Notes: generated by a model from the letters alone, not told the origin. 64,000 bases of DNA from SZUA-365 sp049663345 (GCA_049663345.1 JBATDG010000016.1:1-64000), one strand, 5' to 3'. Shown: positions 43,266-52,533, counted from the stretch's first letter. Numbers and translations are program-made.

Positions 43266-45422
43266 CTACCTCGTGAAGACTATATTCCTCGTTTTAACCA
43301 CCTCGCCTTCACGAAGAATGCAATGATACACGCCGCTGGGGAGTCCATCCGGATTCCAGGTCGCAGTATACGCTCCCGCCGGTTTCAGGCCTTCTTCAAG
43401 CACTGCGACAACTCGGCCAAACTGGTCAAGAATTTCAAGGCTCATCGGTGCAAGTCCGGTCACAGTGTAGCCGATCCGTGTCTGCTGCCCGTCGGCAGTA
43501 AAGGGATTCGGATGATTTTGCTGCAGAGAAGGATTAGGACGCAGACGCAGCAGCGGGGAGCATACTCCGTCAATGAAAACTCGTTCGCCATACAGCATTA
43601 TTTCGGGCAGACAGTTATACCCCACAACGCCGTTTGCCGACTGTGCAACGAACACATCCGAAATAGAAACCTGAACCGCCAGGGCCTCTTTGGTTTCAAT
43701 TGCCTTGAAATACACATAGAAGAGAACTTCGCTCGTATCGGATGGAATGCCCGGCGGTGCGGTGATCTGCAGAACACCCGGATTATCGGTGATGACCAGC
43801 TTGAGCTGCTTGGAAATCGTCCCGGCAATATCCAGATGATCAAACTCGACGCGTGTGGCGTCGTAATTCAGCGACAGGCGGTATTCGAGGGTCTGACGGA
43901 AATCTACGCCAGGCGTGAGCATGACCGGAAGGCGAAGCACACCGCCGGAGACAGTAGCAAGAGTGGAATCAAATCCCAAAGAAACGCTCTCAGGACAGCC
44001 GTGAATTGTAAAATCAGAGCCTGCTGATGTCGGTATGATCTCGCAATTCTGTTCAGCAAAGTCCACAGTGACGCTCAAGCTTGTCGGCGCCACGCTGTCA
44101 TGATCAAGTATGCGGAAACGCAGAGTGAGCAGCTCGGTAGGCGTACCGTATGCAATCCCCTGCAGAGGCATGGCATTCGTCGCTTCAAAGAGCAGTAATC
44201 CCGGCTGCGGCTCGGTAACTCGGACATCAACATCCTGAATTATTCCCGGTGCGGGCTCCACCGCTTCGAAGGCCATATGCGAGGCATCATAGTCGAGACG
44301 CACGCGGAAGGACATCGCCTCCCCCGCACGGACTTCCCCGTCCACCATCAAGGGCAAGGAATACACATCACGCGCCCGGATTACCGGAGGCACCTCAACG
44401 TGCATTTGGAGACGCGATCTCATATCAGGCAGCGTATACGAAAAATTATGCTGCAGAAGGACACCCTTGATGTTCGCTTGGACCTCAACGTTGCGCGAAG
44501 ACCCATCTTCACAGGTGTCTGCCGTACTGTAGGTCAGGACGCAGCCGATACTGTATATGCTCTGAATGATGTCGCTGAAAATTCGTGAGAGGTCCTCGCT
44601 CGTCGGGGCGAAATATGCGGCTCCACCGGTCCCCTTCGCGATTTTTCTCAACGTGTCCTGATCGATTCTGTTTGGCTGGGTCGGGTCAACGTAGAGACCC
44701 AGGCCGATCGGGTACACGGGAATGCCCGCCTGCCAGGCCTGGCTCACCGCCTGATTCAGCGTGTTTACGGATTGATTATCAACGCCGTCTGTAAGAAGAA
44801 TGATCACGCGTTTCCCGGTCACGCCCGAGGAAAGGTTGATCGCGCTCACAATTGCATCGTATATCGCGGTACCGCTTCTCAAGCTCATTCCGCCGACGGC
44901 GTCGATCAATTTCTTTTTATCGCTTGTGTAAGGCTGCTCTTCAACGAACTGGTAATTGTTGAATCTGTATCCTGCGAAACTGGCGAGAGCGGCCTCGTCC
45001 TGAGGACGAAGAGCATTGAATCCCTCGATAAACACCGCTTTGGCGCGCCGCCATTTCACGCTGTCCTTGTCGTTGTCCGTCGTTCCTTCCTTGAAGGCCA
45101 TGCTGAGACTGACATCCATCAGGAAGTAGAAATTGATTTTCTGCGCACCTTTCAGATCACCGCATGCAACCTCGATCGGCATCATCCGAACGCCGTCCTC
45201 ATACACCATAAAATCCTCTGGCCGCAGCGTATCAAGCGTCGCACTGTTATCCAGCACTTCGAATGGAATCTGAATTTTTGGATAGTCCGTGAAAATCGGA
45301 TTCCCCATGTTGAGCTTGAATTGCTGTGCAGAAGAATTGCCTGCGGGCAAGAGCAGCAGGATTACAAAGAAATGAACGAACGCAATCAGCGCACGTCGAC
45401 GGAGTGCAGGGTGTTGTGACAT
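43266..45422 (-). CDS. Secreted VWA protein with T9SS sorting domain
   Basis: 718 residues; signal peptide about 1-32. The VWA domain (about 80-300) has an intact metal site (FLMDVSLSM, Thr in SGTAIYD, Asp in LLTDGVDN). Then CVLTYSTADTCEDGSSR, two cohesin-like beta domains and the sorting tail (NHPNPFTADGQQTRIGY, DQFGRVVAVL, PSGVYHCIL). The tail phrase VCSPLLRLRPN is shared almost exactly with the next gene, so the two arose by duplication. AAGGA lies nine bases before ATG, and a sigma-54-like promoter is about 30 bp further up. Confidence 0.88.
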   Translation of the reverse strand: MSQHPALRRRALIAFVHFFVILLLLPAGNSSAQQFKLNMGNPIFTDYPKIQIPFEVLDNSATLDTLRPEDFMVYEDGVRMMPIEVACGDLKGAQKINFYFLMDVSLSMAFKEGTTDNDKDSVKWRRAKAVFIEGFNALRPQDEAALASFAGYRFNNYQFVEEQPYTSDKKKLIDAVGGMSLRSGTAIYDAIVSAINLSSGVTGKRVIILLTDGVDNQSVNTLNQAVSQAWQAGIPVYPIGLGLYVDPTQPNRIDQDTLRKIAKGTGGAAYFAPTSEDLSRIFSDIIQSIYSIGCVLTYSTADTCEDGSSRNVEVQANIKGVLLQHNFSYTLPDMRSRLQMHVEVPPVIRARDVYSLPLMVDGEVRAGEAMSFRVRLDYDASHMAFEAVEPAPGIIQDVDVRVTEPQPGLLLFEATNAMPLQGIAYGTPTELLTLRFRILDHDSVAPTSLSVTVDFAEQNCEIIPTSAGSDFTIHGCPESVSLGFDSTLATVSGGVLRLPVMLTPGVDFRQTLEYRLSLNYDATRVEFDHLDIAGTISKQLKLVITDNPGVLQITAPPGIPSDTSEVLFYVYFKAIETKEALAVQVSISDVFVAQSANGVVGYNCLPEIMLYGERVFIDGVCSPLLRLRPNPSLQQNHPNPFTADGQQTRIGYTVTGLAPMSLEILDQFGRVVAVLEEGLKPAGAYTATWNPDGLPSGVYHCILREGEVVKTRNIVFTR

Positions 45423-45449
45423 GGGATCGGTCCTTTTTATACTCGGAAT

Positions 45450-45465
45450 GGCAAAGTTTCTGCCA
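45450..45465 (-). promoter_or_regulatory. Sigma-54-like -24/-12 promoter before the VWA pair
   Basis: The minus strand reads TGGCAG-AAACT-TTGCC: GG and GC twelve bases apart as required, with one mismatch in each half to TGGCAC-N5-TTGCW. Transcription would start about 17 nt before the VWA gene. The same bases form TGGCA...TGCCA, so a dimeric repressor site is an alternative. Confidence 0.5.
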
Positions 45466-45560
45466 TCAATAGAGACAAATACGGGACGTATTAGTTACAA
45501 TCCAAGGTGCAAATTCCCGACTTTGAAGTCAAGAACGAAATTTGCCGGCTGTTGAAAGTT

Positions 45561-45634
45561 GCGGCCTAGCCGCTATTAATTCTGAGGCGTTAGTTGAAGG
45601 CGGCGGCCTAGCCGCTATTAATTCTGAGGCGTTA
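45561..45634. repeat. Two 32-bp direct repeats; one spans the PorE-like gene stop
   Basis: Copies at 45561-45592 and 45603-45634 are the same over 32 bp and each begins with a hairpin GCGGC-CTA-GCCGC. The second copy contains the last codons and TAA stop of the OmpA-like gene, so the gene end plus hairpin is duplicated just downstream, where it may act as a double terminator. Confidence 0.9.
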
Positions 45635-47207
45635 TAAGAAGCTCTACGCGACGATTCAGCGAACGCGCTTCATTCGTGCCGTTTCCGGCAGCCGGACGAC
45701 TTTCACCATAGGAATTAATTTTAATCGCTTCCAACGGGACACCAAGATCACGGAGGAATTTGCTGACAGCTGCACCACGCCTGCGTGACAAATTGATGTT
45801 GTATTCTTCAGTACCGCGGTCGTCGGTATGTGCATTGAGCGTGAGGGTGAATACTGTTCCAGCCGCAATCATTGGCTGTATCTCGGTCACGTACAGATCC
45901 TTCAATTCCTCCTGGAATTCAGGCAGCACATCCGATTTGTCGAATTCAAAATATGAGATTGTTGCATCCGCTGAAGGAGCATCCTCCGTCTCGGTTTCAA
46001 CCGATGCAATCGGTACGAGTCCGACACTCTTCCGATATTCGTTGTAATACAGGGAAGACGGTACCGTGAAATTGACGGAAGCAGATTCATATCCCGTAGC
46101 GGTGACAGCCATCGCATACTCCTTCCCCAGTTCGGTACGGAACTGATAACGGCCGCTGCTATTGGATTCGATTGTGAATGCCGAGCCTTTCGCGGGCTCT
46201 ACGCGAATGCGTGCGTTCGGCAGCCCCATCTCCGTTATTGTGTCGTAAATAACGCCTTTGACGTAGTAAATGTAGCGGGTACTGTCTTTGAAAGGATTCG
46301 GCCACACTGCGTAAATGTCCAGCCCCCCCTCACCGCCTTTGCGGGAGGAAGAAATGAAGACGGTGTCTTCGCGCGCAGAGAGACGCCAGAACATATCATC
46401 AGCGGCAGAATTGAAGGGCCTGCCCACATTGCGTGCGGGGGACCACTTATCTCCCTTCAGACTGCTGGACCGGAAAAGGTCGTGTCCGCCAAGTCCCGGG
46501 TGTCCGGTGCTGCTGAAATAAAGATCGATGCCGTTGGGCGCGACCATAGGTGCCTTTTCATCGCCGCTGCTGTTGATTTCCGGTCCGAGGTTTTTCGGCT
46601 CGGCCCACCGTCCACTGCGCAGCCGTTTGCTGCGCCAGATATCCGTACCTCCATAGCCGCCGCTGCGGTCAGAGGCGAAATACAGATATTCGCCATCAGG
46701 AGAGAGATAGGGCTGCGAATCCCAGTTCTTCGAATTGATCTTGTCGCCAAGGTTGGTAATTTCCTGCCATTTCCCGTTGTAATCCATTCTCGCTGAGTAG
46801 ATGTCGCAATCACCCAGGCCGTCTTCTGTCCAGCATTGAACGAAATAAACAAATTCCCCATCGCCTGCAATGAAGGGAGAACCTTCATCATTCTGCGTAT
46901 TGACCTTGCCGCCGTAATTTAGGGCCTTGCTCCAGCCGTTTTTTTCGCGGTCGGTGAACCAGAAATCATCGCCCTGGATATAGCCCTCGTAGGTCGGACG
47001 GTTGGTGGTGAAGAACAGGCGGTCCTGAAAGAGGAACATACCGAAATCGTCGTAAGGCGAATTTACTGCCTCCCCCAGATTTTCAGCGACGACGCCGTCA
47101 TGGTCAATGATCATATCAGGGGCGATTCCGCCGCAGGCGGTTACAAGCCCTGAGAATGCAGCGACAAGGAAAAGGGTACGGATATATTTCATGCTATTCT
47201 GCTTCAT
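45618..47207 (-). CDS. PorE-like OmpA-family lipoprotein with PD40 propeller
   Basis: 529 residues with a lipoprotein signal (lipobox LVTAC, Cys about 25; a second Met at residue 6 may be the real start). Residues about 45-300 are WD40-like PD40 repeats (YLSPDGEYLYFASDRSGGYG, FSSTGHPGLGGHDLF, ISSSRKGGEGGLDIY), about 320-400 a carboxypeptidase-regulatory-like domain, and about 415-527 an OmpA peptidoglycan-binding domain (LNAHTDDRGTEEYNINLSRR, INSYGESRP). The order propeller, regulatory-like, OmpA matches PorE of the type IX secretion system, minus its TPR part. It may anchor secretion machinery to peptidoglycan. It sits next to substrates with T9SS tails. Confidence 0.75.
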   Translation of the reverse strand: MKQNSMKYIRTLFLVAAFSGLVTACGGIAPDMIIDHDGVVAENLGEAVNSPYDDFGMFLFQDRLFFTTNRPTYEGYIQGDDFWFTDREKNGWSKALNYGGKVNTQNDEGSPFIAGDGEFVYFVQCWTEDGLGDCDIYSARMDYNGKWQEITNLGDKINSKNWDSQPYLSPDGEYLYFASDRSGGYGGTDIWRSKRLRSGRWAEPKNLGPEINSSGDEKAPMVAPNGIDLYFSSTGHPGLGGHDLFRSSSLKGDKWSPARNVGRPFNSAADDMFWRLSAREDTVFISSSRKGGEGGLDIYAVWPNPFKDSTRYIYYVKGVIYDTITEMGLPNARIRVEPAKGSAFTIESNSSGRYQFRTELGKEYAMAVTATGYESASVNFTVPSSLYYNEYRKSVGLVPIASVETETEDAPSADATISYFEFDKSDVLPEFQEELKDLYVTEIQPMIAAGTVFTLTLNAHTDDRGTEEYNINLSRRRGAAVSKFLRDLGVPLEAIKINSYGESRPAAGNGTNEARSLNRRVELLITPQN

Positions 47208-47212
47208 TCGGC

Positions 47213-48001
47213 TTACAGTTCAAATTTGAAAACGCCCATGATGTGGATGGCTTCCGCCTTCCAGTTATCATCGGAGGAAATGTTGGACAAAGGCATGTTG
47301 TAGGATACTTCTGGCGAAAAAAGGAATTTGCGGCCGAGTCGAATATTCGCTCCAAGACCCGCTCGCAGATCGGTACGCATGCCTTCCGCTTCAGGAATCT
47401 CTCCGCTGTCGATTTCAATGATCCGTGAATCAGGATCGCCTATACCGAAATAATACCGTTCATCGACAATGGTGAGCGTATACGTTCGATTCCCGGTCGT
47501 CTTCACGCCGAATGCCGGACCGGCAAACACGTAGAAAGAAGGGAACGGATAAAGCTGCAGCACCGGATTAATCATGAAATACCCGAGCTTGACCACAGTT
47601 TTGCGCTCGTGATCCGCATCCACTGTCTCGCCGGAAGGGATGAGGATAGTGGGTTGGGTAATGAGGTAGCTGAAGTCCGCACTCATGTCGCTGTAGACGA
47701 CTTTTGCGGCAATGCCGAACACGGATGAAAGCATGTGGCCGAATTCGAGACCAGCGCTGATGCCGAGACCGGATCCGTTCTCAAATGAGCACTTGCAGAA
47801 GTCGCTCACAAAATCTCCCGTATGCGAAACGACGTTGATACCTATCTGGGGACCGATCCACCACTGGGACGGATCAGGAGAAAGGACTCCCGGAGGGGGT
47901 GCCGCCTGCATGTCGCTGCGGAATTGCGCATGAACTCGCGGAGCGACGGCGAGGAAAAGCATGACGATGAAGGTGGGGACGATGAGTCGCGAGACCGTCA
48001 T
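47213..48001 (-). CDS. Outer-membrane beta-barrel protein
   Basis: 262 residues from the ATG that opens a proper signal peptide (MTVSRLIVPT to VHAQ); the longer upstream frame has no secretory character. The mature part has about eight to ten amphipathic strands (WWIGPQIGINVVSHTG, GISAGLEFG, YVFAGPAFGVK, LRAGLGANIRLGRKFLFSPE) and ends VFKFEL with a terminal hydrophobic pattern typical of barrel insertion. A CKC pair in the first loop is unusual. Five bases separate it from the PorE-like gene; barrel and OmpA genes often pair in T9SS loci (PorF/PorP types). Confidence 0.7.
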   Translation of the reverse strand: MTVSRLIVPTFIVMLFLAVAPRVHAQFRSDMQAAPPPGVLSPDPSQWWIGPQIGINVVSHTGDFVSDFCKCSFENGSGLGISAGLEFGHMLSSVFGIAAKVVYSDMSADFSYLITQPTILIPSGETVDADHERKTVVKLGYFMINPVLQLYPFPSFYVFAGPAFGVKTTGNRTYTLTIVDERYYFGIGDPDSRIIEIDSGEIPEAEGMRTDLRAGLGANIRLGRKFLFSPEVSYNMPLSNISSDDNWKAEAIHIMGVFKFEL

Positions 48002-48121
48002 AAAAACCTTGAAACCGATGATGTATTGACGCGGGAGTTTGATAAAAGAAAGTATCGGCGTTTTTTCATTGAAACGCAATGGAAAAAGTAAGACGCAGTT
48101 TTTCTGATTCCGTTTACTACC

Positions 48122-48157
48122 CTTTCCGGGCACCGGTTAGGCCCGGCGCCCGGAAAG
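48122..48157 (-). terminator. Strong hairpin after the CoA-transferase gene
   Basis: CTTTCCGGGC and GCCCGGAAAG pair perfectly over ten bases around a GC-rich loop, 14 bp past the CoA-transferase stop. No U tract follows on the minus strand, so it may act with Rho or stabilise the mRNA end. Confidence 0.55.
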
Positions 48158-48170
48158 CAGCAGATGAGCA

Positions 48171-49484
48171 TCAGATATAGTTGACACCACGTGCATAGGA
48201 GCGCAGCTCATCCCGGAACTTCGGGTGTGCAATATGTATCAGTTCGTTTACCCGTTGACGTACGGTTTTCCCGAACAGTGACGCGATGCCGTATTCGGTA
48301 ACGACGTAGTGAACATCTGCACGGTTCGTGGTCACGCCCGCGCCCTCAATCAGATGCGGCACGATGCGGGAAAGTTCACCGCCCTTTGCGGTTGCCGGAA
48401 GTGCGATCACCGGCTTCCCGCCTTCGCTGCGCGAAGCGCCGCGAATGAAATCGACCTGTCCGCCAAAGCCGCTGAACAGACGCGCGCCGATGGAATCGGC
48501 ACAGACCTGTCCTGTAATGTCAACCTGCAGCGCGGAATTGATAGCCACCATCTTGCGATTCTGCGCTATGATAAACGGATCGTTGACGTAGTGGCTGGGA
48601 TGAAATTCCACGATGGGATTGTTATCGATGAAATCAAAAATCGTCCTGGTGCCGAGAACGAACGAAGCGACCATCTTCCCCTTATGCAGGGTCTTCTTCT
48701 CGTTATTGATGACGCCCATCTCCACCAGCTTTATAACGCCGTCGGAAAACATCTCGGTGTGAATTCCGAGGTCGCGTTTGTTCTCGAGATAATTGAGCAC
48801 GGCATCGGGAATCGCGCCGATACCCATCTGCAGTGTGCTCTCGTCGTCAATGAGTTCGGCGATGTATCCACCGATCTTATCGTAGACTTCCTGCTCTTTC
48901 GCGTCCGTCACTTCACCGACCTGCGCCATCTCCCTGATGGGGAGATCAACCTCTACGATATGCTGCAGCTTGTTGACATGAATGAAGCAGTCGCCCAGCA
49001 CGCGGGGCATGTTGGGATTGACCTGTGCGATAATAATCTTCGCCATTTCACAAGCGGGTTTTGTCATTTCGACGCCAACGCCGAAACTGCAGAAACCATG
49101 TTCATCGGGAGGAGAAAGATGCACGAGTGCTACATCTACCGGAAGAATTTTGTCGTAGAATAATTTTGCGACCTGATGCAGATAGATGTGCGTTGCATCC
49201 GCGAGGCCGTTATTGACTGCGCTGCGCACGTTGCTGCCCACGAATAACGCATTGTGAAGGAAATGCCCTTGCATTTCTTTGGTTACATATCCCGCTTCGC
49301 CGATAGTGAGAATGTGGTCCACATGAACATCGGTCAAGTCTTCGCCACGCGCTACCATGGCTTTGATCAGTACTTCGGGGACAGCGCATCCGGGATGAAT
49401 GTAGACATGATCTCCGGATTTAATTACTTGTACGGCTTCTTCGGCAGTCTTCAGCTTACTTCGATAAATGGACATCCATTCCAT
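48171..49484 (-). CDS. Acetyl-CoA hydrolase/transferase family, 4-hydroxybutyrate CoA-transferase-like
   Basis: 437 residues, the usual length of the 4-hydroxybutyrate/butyrate CoA-transferase branch. Motifs: HPGCAVPEVLIKAM, DVALVHLSPPDEHGFCSFGVG, MGIGAIPDAVLNYL, then HTEMFSDG with the catalytic Glu that forms the CoA thioester, and GFGGQVDFIRGASRSEGGKP. It moves CoA between acetyl-CoA and small carboxylic acids. AAGGA lies eight bases before the ATG. It is last of four minus-strand genes (ymdB-like, folD, alanine-dehydrogenase-like, this one), which suggests amino-acid or fermentation metabolism. The exact acid is unknown. Confidence 0.88.
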   Translation of the reverse strand: MEWMSIYRSKLKTAEEAVQVIKSGDHVYIHPGCAVPEVLIKAMVARGEDLTDVHVDHILTIGEAGYVTKEMQGHFLHNALFVGSNVRSAVNNGLADATHIYLHQVAKLFYDKILPVDVALVHLSPPDEHGFCSFGVGVEMTKPACEMAKIIIAQVNPNMPRVLGDCFIHVNKLQHIVEVDLPIREMAQVGEVTDAKEQEVYDKIGGYIAELIDDESTLQMGIGAIPDAVLNYLENKRDLGIHTEMFSDGVIKLVEMGVINNEKKTLHKGKMVASFVLGTRTIFDFIDNNPIVEFHPSHYVNDPFIIAQNRKMVAINSALQVDITGQVCADSIGARLFSGFGGQVDFIRGASRSEGGKPVIALPATAKGGELSRIVPHLIEGAGVTTNRADVHYVVTEYGIASLFGKTVRQRVNELIHIAHPKFRDELRSYARGVNYI

Positions 49485-49528
49485 AAACGTATTCCTTTTC
49501 AGTATCCACTTCTATAAGAGTTGTTGCA

Positions 49529-50638
49529 TTAGCAGCAATTGAACGGTTCGACATCCATCCCATAGATGTCATGCAGAATCTCATGCGTCGCTTTCCCCTG
49601 CCAGGCAAGAATTCCACAACTGACACAGGGATTGGTTTTCAATTCAGGCTGCACGCCTTTCAGCATGATTTTCAGATACGGAAGAATCGTGTTTGTCAGC
49701 GCATACGTCGATGTGCGTGCGACAACGGACGGCATATTAGGAACGGCGTAATGAATAACTCCGTGCTTCACGAAAACCGGGTCTTTAATTGTCGTTGGAC
49801 GGCTGGATTCGACGCACCCGCCCTGGTTGATCGACATGTCGACGATGACCGCACCGGGCTTCATTGTCTTCACCATATCCTCGGTGATGATATGATGACT
49901 TTCTTCGTCATTGATGCTGATCGCTGTGATCAGCACGTCTGCGATGCGGCAGCCGCGCCGCAGATTTTCGGGGGAGGCGACGACTGTCGTAATCCGTTTG
50001 TTGAAATGTGTGTCTGCCTCCCGCAGTTTGTCGACATCGTTGTCAAGCAGAATGACTTGTCCGCCAAGCCCGATAATTGCCTGTGCGGCAGCCATGCCAG
50101 AGGCGCCGCTGCCGATAATGACCGTCGCTGCAGGAGCGACGCCCCCGAGCCCGGCAATCAGCACACCGCGTCCACCGTGATCCGAGCGGAGATACCTGCC
50201 TGCAATTTGCGCGGCCACCTGTCCTGAAATTTCGCTCATAACGCGCAGTACAGGATAACTGCCATCGTTGTTGCGCATGTACTCGTACGCAATCACTCCC
50301 ACCTTCTTTTCAATCGCATGATCGATAAACGCCTTGCGGCCCATGCCGAGGAGCTGAAAAGACATGAGTATCTGTCCTTCGCGGAGCAGTTCCCATTCTT
50401 CCTTCACCATGGGCATGACCTTCAGAACAATATCCGCTCTCCCTGCCGCCTCTTCGACGGAGTAGACGACCGTGGCGCCGGCTTTCTGATACTGTTCGTC
50501 AGGGAAACGCGCGGCGACGCCCGCACCGGATTCAATGATAACCTGCGCGCCGATCTGAGTCAGCGCTTCGACGCCAAAGGGAGAAAGAGCGACGCGCTGC
50601 TCATCTTCAAAGCGTTCCTTGAGAATTCCAAGAACCAT
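49529..50638 (-). CDS. Alanine dehydrogenase-like protein
   Basis: 369 residues, usual for alanine dehydrogenase and PntA-N relatives. Arg15 (QRVALSPFGVE) and the substrate Lys in VLKVMP are present, as is the NAD loop VIIGSGASGMAAA and NQGG near the active site. However, the catalytic His expected near residue 96 is absent (LMSFQLLGMG), and the C-terminus has an unusual Cys group, NPCVSCG and FNCC, not typical of the family. It may act on another amino or keto acid. GAGG six bases upstream fixes the start. It lies between folD (42 bp) and the CoA-transferase gene (44 bp). Confidence 0.75.
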   Translation of the reverse strand: MVLGILKERFEDEQRVALSPFGVEALTQIGAQVIIESGAGVAARFPDEQYQKAGATVVYSVEEAAGRADIVLKVMPMVKEEWELLREGQILMSFQLLGMGRKAFIDHAIEKKVGVIAYEYMRNNDGSYPVLRVMSEISGQVAAQIAGRYLRSDHGGRGVLIAGLGGVAPAATVIIGSGASGMAAAQAIIGLGGQVILLDNDVDKLREADTHFNKRITTVVASPENLRRGCRIADVLITAISINDEESHHIITEDMVKTMKPGAVIVDMSINQGGCVESSRPTTIKDPVFVKHGVIHYAVPNMPSVVARTSTYALTNTILPYLKIMLKGVQPELKTNPCVSCGILAWQGKATHEILHDIYGMDVEPFNCC

Positions 50639-50680
50639 GACTTACCTCTATCGCAGTTGCATTCTGGTTGCTACTTCCTA

Positions 50681-51571
50681 TCAGCGCTTTGATTTTGAGC
50701 GCAAAGCGGACTGATACGTATTTTTCATCAGCATCGCAATCGTCATTGGGCCCACTCCGCCGGGAACCGGTGTGATCAACGACGCCTTCGCACGAACTCC
50801 CTCGTAATCCACATCTCCCACGATGCGGTAGCCCTTTTCCGCTGCAGCATCTTCTACCCTGTTGATGCCCACATCAATGACTACGACGCCGGCTTTCACC
50901 ATGTCCGCTGTGACCGTGTTGACCCGCCCGGTGGCGACGATGAGAATGTCCGCCTGGCGAGTGTACACACTGATGTCCGGTGCCGCCGAGTGCGTGATGG
51001 TGACAGTCGAGTTTGCCCCGAGGGCCTTCTGGAGAAGAATGTTCGCAATTGGCTTACCAACAATATTGCTCCTCCCTACCACGACGACATGCTTGCCGGC
51101 GGTGGGGACCTCACTTCGGATGAGCAGCTCCTGTATCCCGGCTGGTGTGCATGGAATCAGGCATTCCTGCCCTATTACCAACTTGCCGACATTGATGGGG
51201 TGAAAACCGTCGACGTCCTTGCGCGGCGAAATCGCCTCAATCACGCGGTCTTCATTAATATGCTTCGGCAGCGGCAGCTGCACGAGAATGCCGTGGATGT
51301 CGGGATCGATATTCCATGTATCGATGCGTCCGAGAATTTCCTCTTCGCTCGTATCCGCCGGCAGACGGAGTGTCGTTGAGTGAAAACCGCAATATTCGCA
51401 GGCGCGCTCTTTCGACGCGACGTAGGTTTTTGATGCCGGATCGTCGCCGACGATCATGAATGCGAGCCCGGGAACAATCGCACGCTCTGACCGCAGGCTT
51501 GCGGTATCTTCGCGGACTTCATCTTTAATCAATTGGGAAATACGTTTTCCGTCAATTATCTCACTGTGCAT
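50681..51571 (-). CDS. folD: Bifunctional methylenetetrahydrofolate dehydrogenase/cyclohydrolase
   Basis: 296 residues. FolD motifs in order: YVASKERAC with the catalytic Lys, VQLPLPKHI, PRKDVDGFHP, VVVGRSNIVGKP and TPVPGGVGPMT. It interconverts methylene-, methenyl- and formyl-tetrahydrofolate for one-carbon supply. Cytoplasmic. Its start overlaps the end of the ymdB-like gene by 11 bp. Confidence 0.97.
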   Translation of the reverse strand: MHSEIIDGKRISQLIKDEVREDTASLRSERAIVPGLAFMIVGDDPASKTYVASKERACEYCGFHSTTLRLPADTSEEEILGRIDTWNIDPDIHGILVQLPLPKHINEDRVIEAISPRKDVDGFHPINVGKLVIGQECLIPCTPAGIQELLIRSEVPTAGKHVVVVGRSNIVGKPIANILLQKALGANSTVTITHSAAPDISVYTRQADILIVATGRVNTVTADMVKAGVVVIDVGINRVEDAAAEKGYRIVGDVDYEGVRAKASLITPVPGGVGPMTIAMLMKNTYQSALRSKSKR

Positions 51572-52370
51572 CGCGGTTGAACTCCGGAAGCATCATAGGT
51601 TGGATGGATCGCGCCTTGCCCGATGTCATGTCCACAGTGATAAGCACCGCGGACATGTGAACATCGTCGGTCGCCATTTCGAACTTGTGCGGGGTCTGTT
51701 TAATGAAGCGTCGAAGTGCGATATCCTTGCGCATGCCGACTACAGAATCGTACGGTCCGGTCATTCCCACATCGGTGAGATATGCCGTCCCTTCAGGCAA
51801 TATCTTCGCATCAGCTGTCTGAATATGCGTATGCGTTCCCAGCACTGCGGAGACCTTCCCGTCGAGGAACCAGCCCATCGCCACTTTCTCAGCGGTCGCT
51901 TCGGCATGGAAGTCGACGAGGATGATCGGCGTCTGTTCGCGCAATCGGTCGACGGCCCACTCGGCGGTGCGGAACGGACAGTCGATGGAATTCATGAATG
52001 TGCGTCCCTGAAGATTCAGCACGCCGATGCTGCCTGCCGCGCCGAGAGGAACCACGGTAAAGCCGCGGCCCGGATTATCGCGGGGATAGTTGGCCGGACG
52101 GAGCAGATTCGGCTCCGTCGCGAGCAATTTCTGGATGTGCCACTTCTCCCAGATATGATTTCCTGAGGTGACGACCTGCACGCCCAGCGATTGAAGCTCG
52201 CGGTATTGCTCCTCGCTGATGCTTTTGCCTTCCATCGTATTCTCGCCATTGGCGATTACACAGGCGATGTCGTGTTTTTGCCTCAGAGACGGAAGAAAAA
52301 GCCGGACTGCATTGAGGCCGGCATTTCCGACGATGTCACCGATAAACAGAATCTTTATTTCCGAAGTCAT
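51561..52370 (-). CDS. ymdB: YmdB-like metallophosphoesterase (TIGR00282 family)
   Basis: 269 residues from the ATG giving MTSEIKILFIGDIVG; the longer frame upstream is not conserved in character. Metal ligands are visible: D in FIGDIVG, E and N in NGENTMEG, N and H in SGNHIWE, H in VDFHAEAT, and two His in GTHTHIQTAD. The family hydrolyses cyclic nucleotides (2',3'-cAMP, cAMP) and in Bacillus subtilis affects biofilm and sporulation choices. Cytoplasmic. Transcribed with folD. Confidence 0.93.
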   Translation of the reverse strand: MTSEIKILFIGDIVGNAGLNAVRLFLPSLRQKHDIACVIANGENTMEGKSISEEQYRELQSLGVQVVTSGNHIWEKWHIQKLLATEPNLLRPANYPRDNPGRGFTVVPLGAAGSIGVLNLQGRTFMNSIDCPFRTAEWAVDRLREQTPIILVDFHAEATAEKVAMGWFLDGKVSAVLGTHTHIQTADAKILPEGTAYLTDVGMTGPYDSVVGMRKDIALRRFIKQTPHKFEMATDDVHMSAVLITVDMTSGKARSIQPMMLPEFNRDAQ

Positions 52371-52533
52371 GATACCCGGGTGAAATGAGACAGAATAGTA
52401 CGTAATGCAAAGTATCCTTTCTCGGGTATTCTTCCAAGTAAAACAGGCATAATCCAAGCGTTCGCAGATGGAAACTCGATCGCTTCTGCCCTGCAGCCCG
52501 GGAAAAACCGGAGACACCATCGTTGCCGTTTGA

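Noticed and set aside
48309..49163. A 284-codon plus-strand frame opposite the CoA-transferase gene
   Set aside because: The minus strand encodes a full, well-conserved CoA-transferase; the opposite frame has no family motifs.
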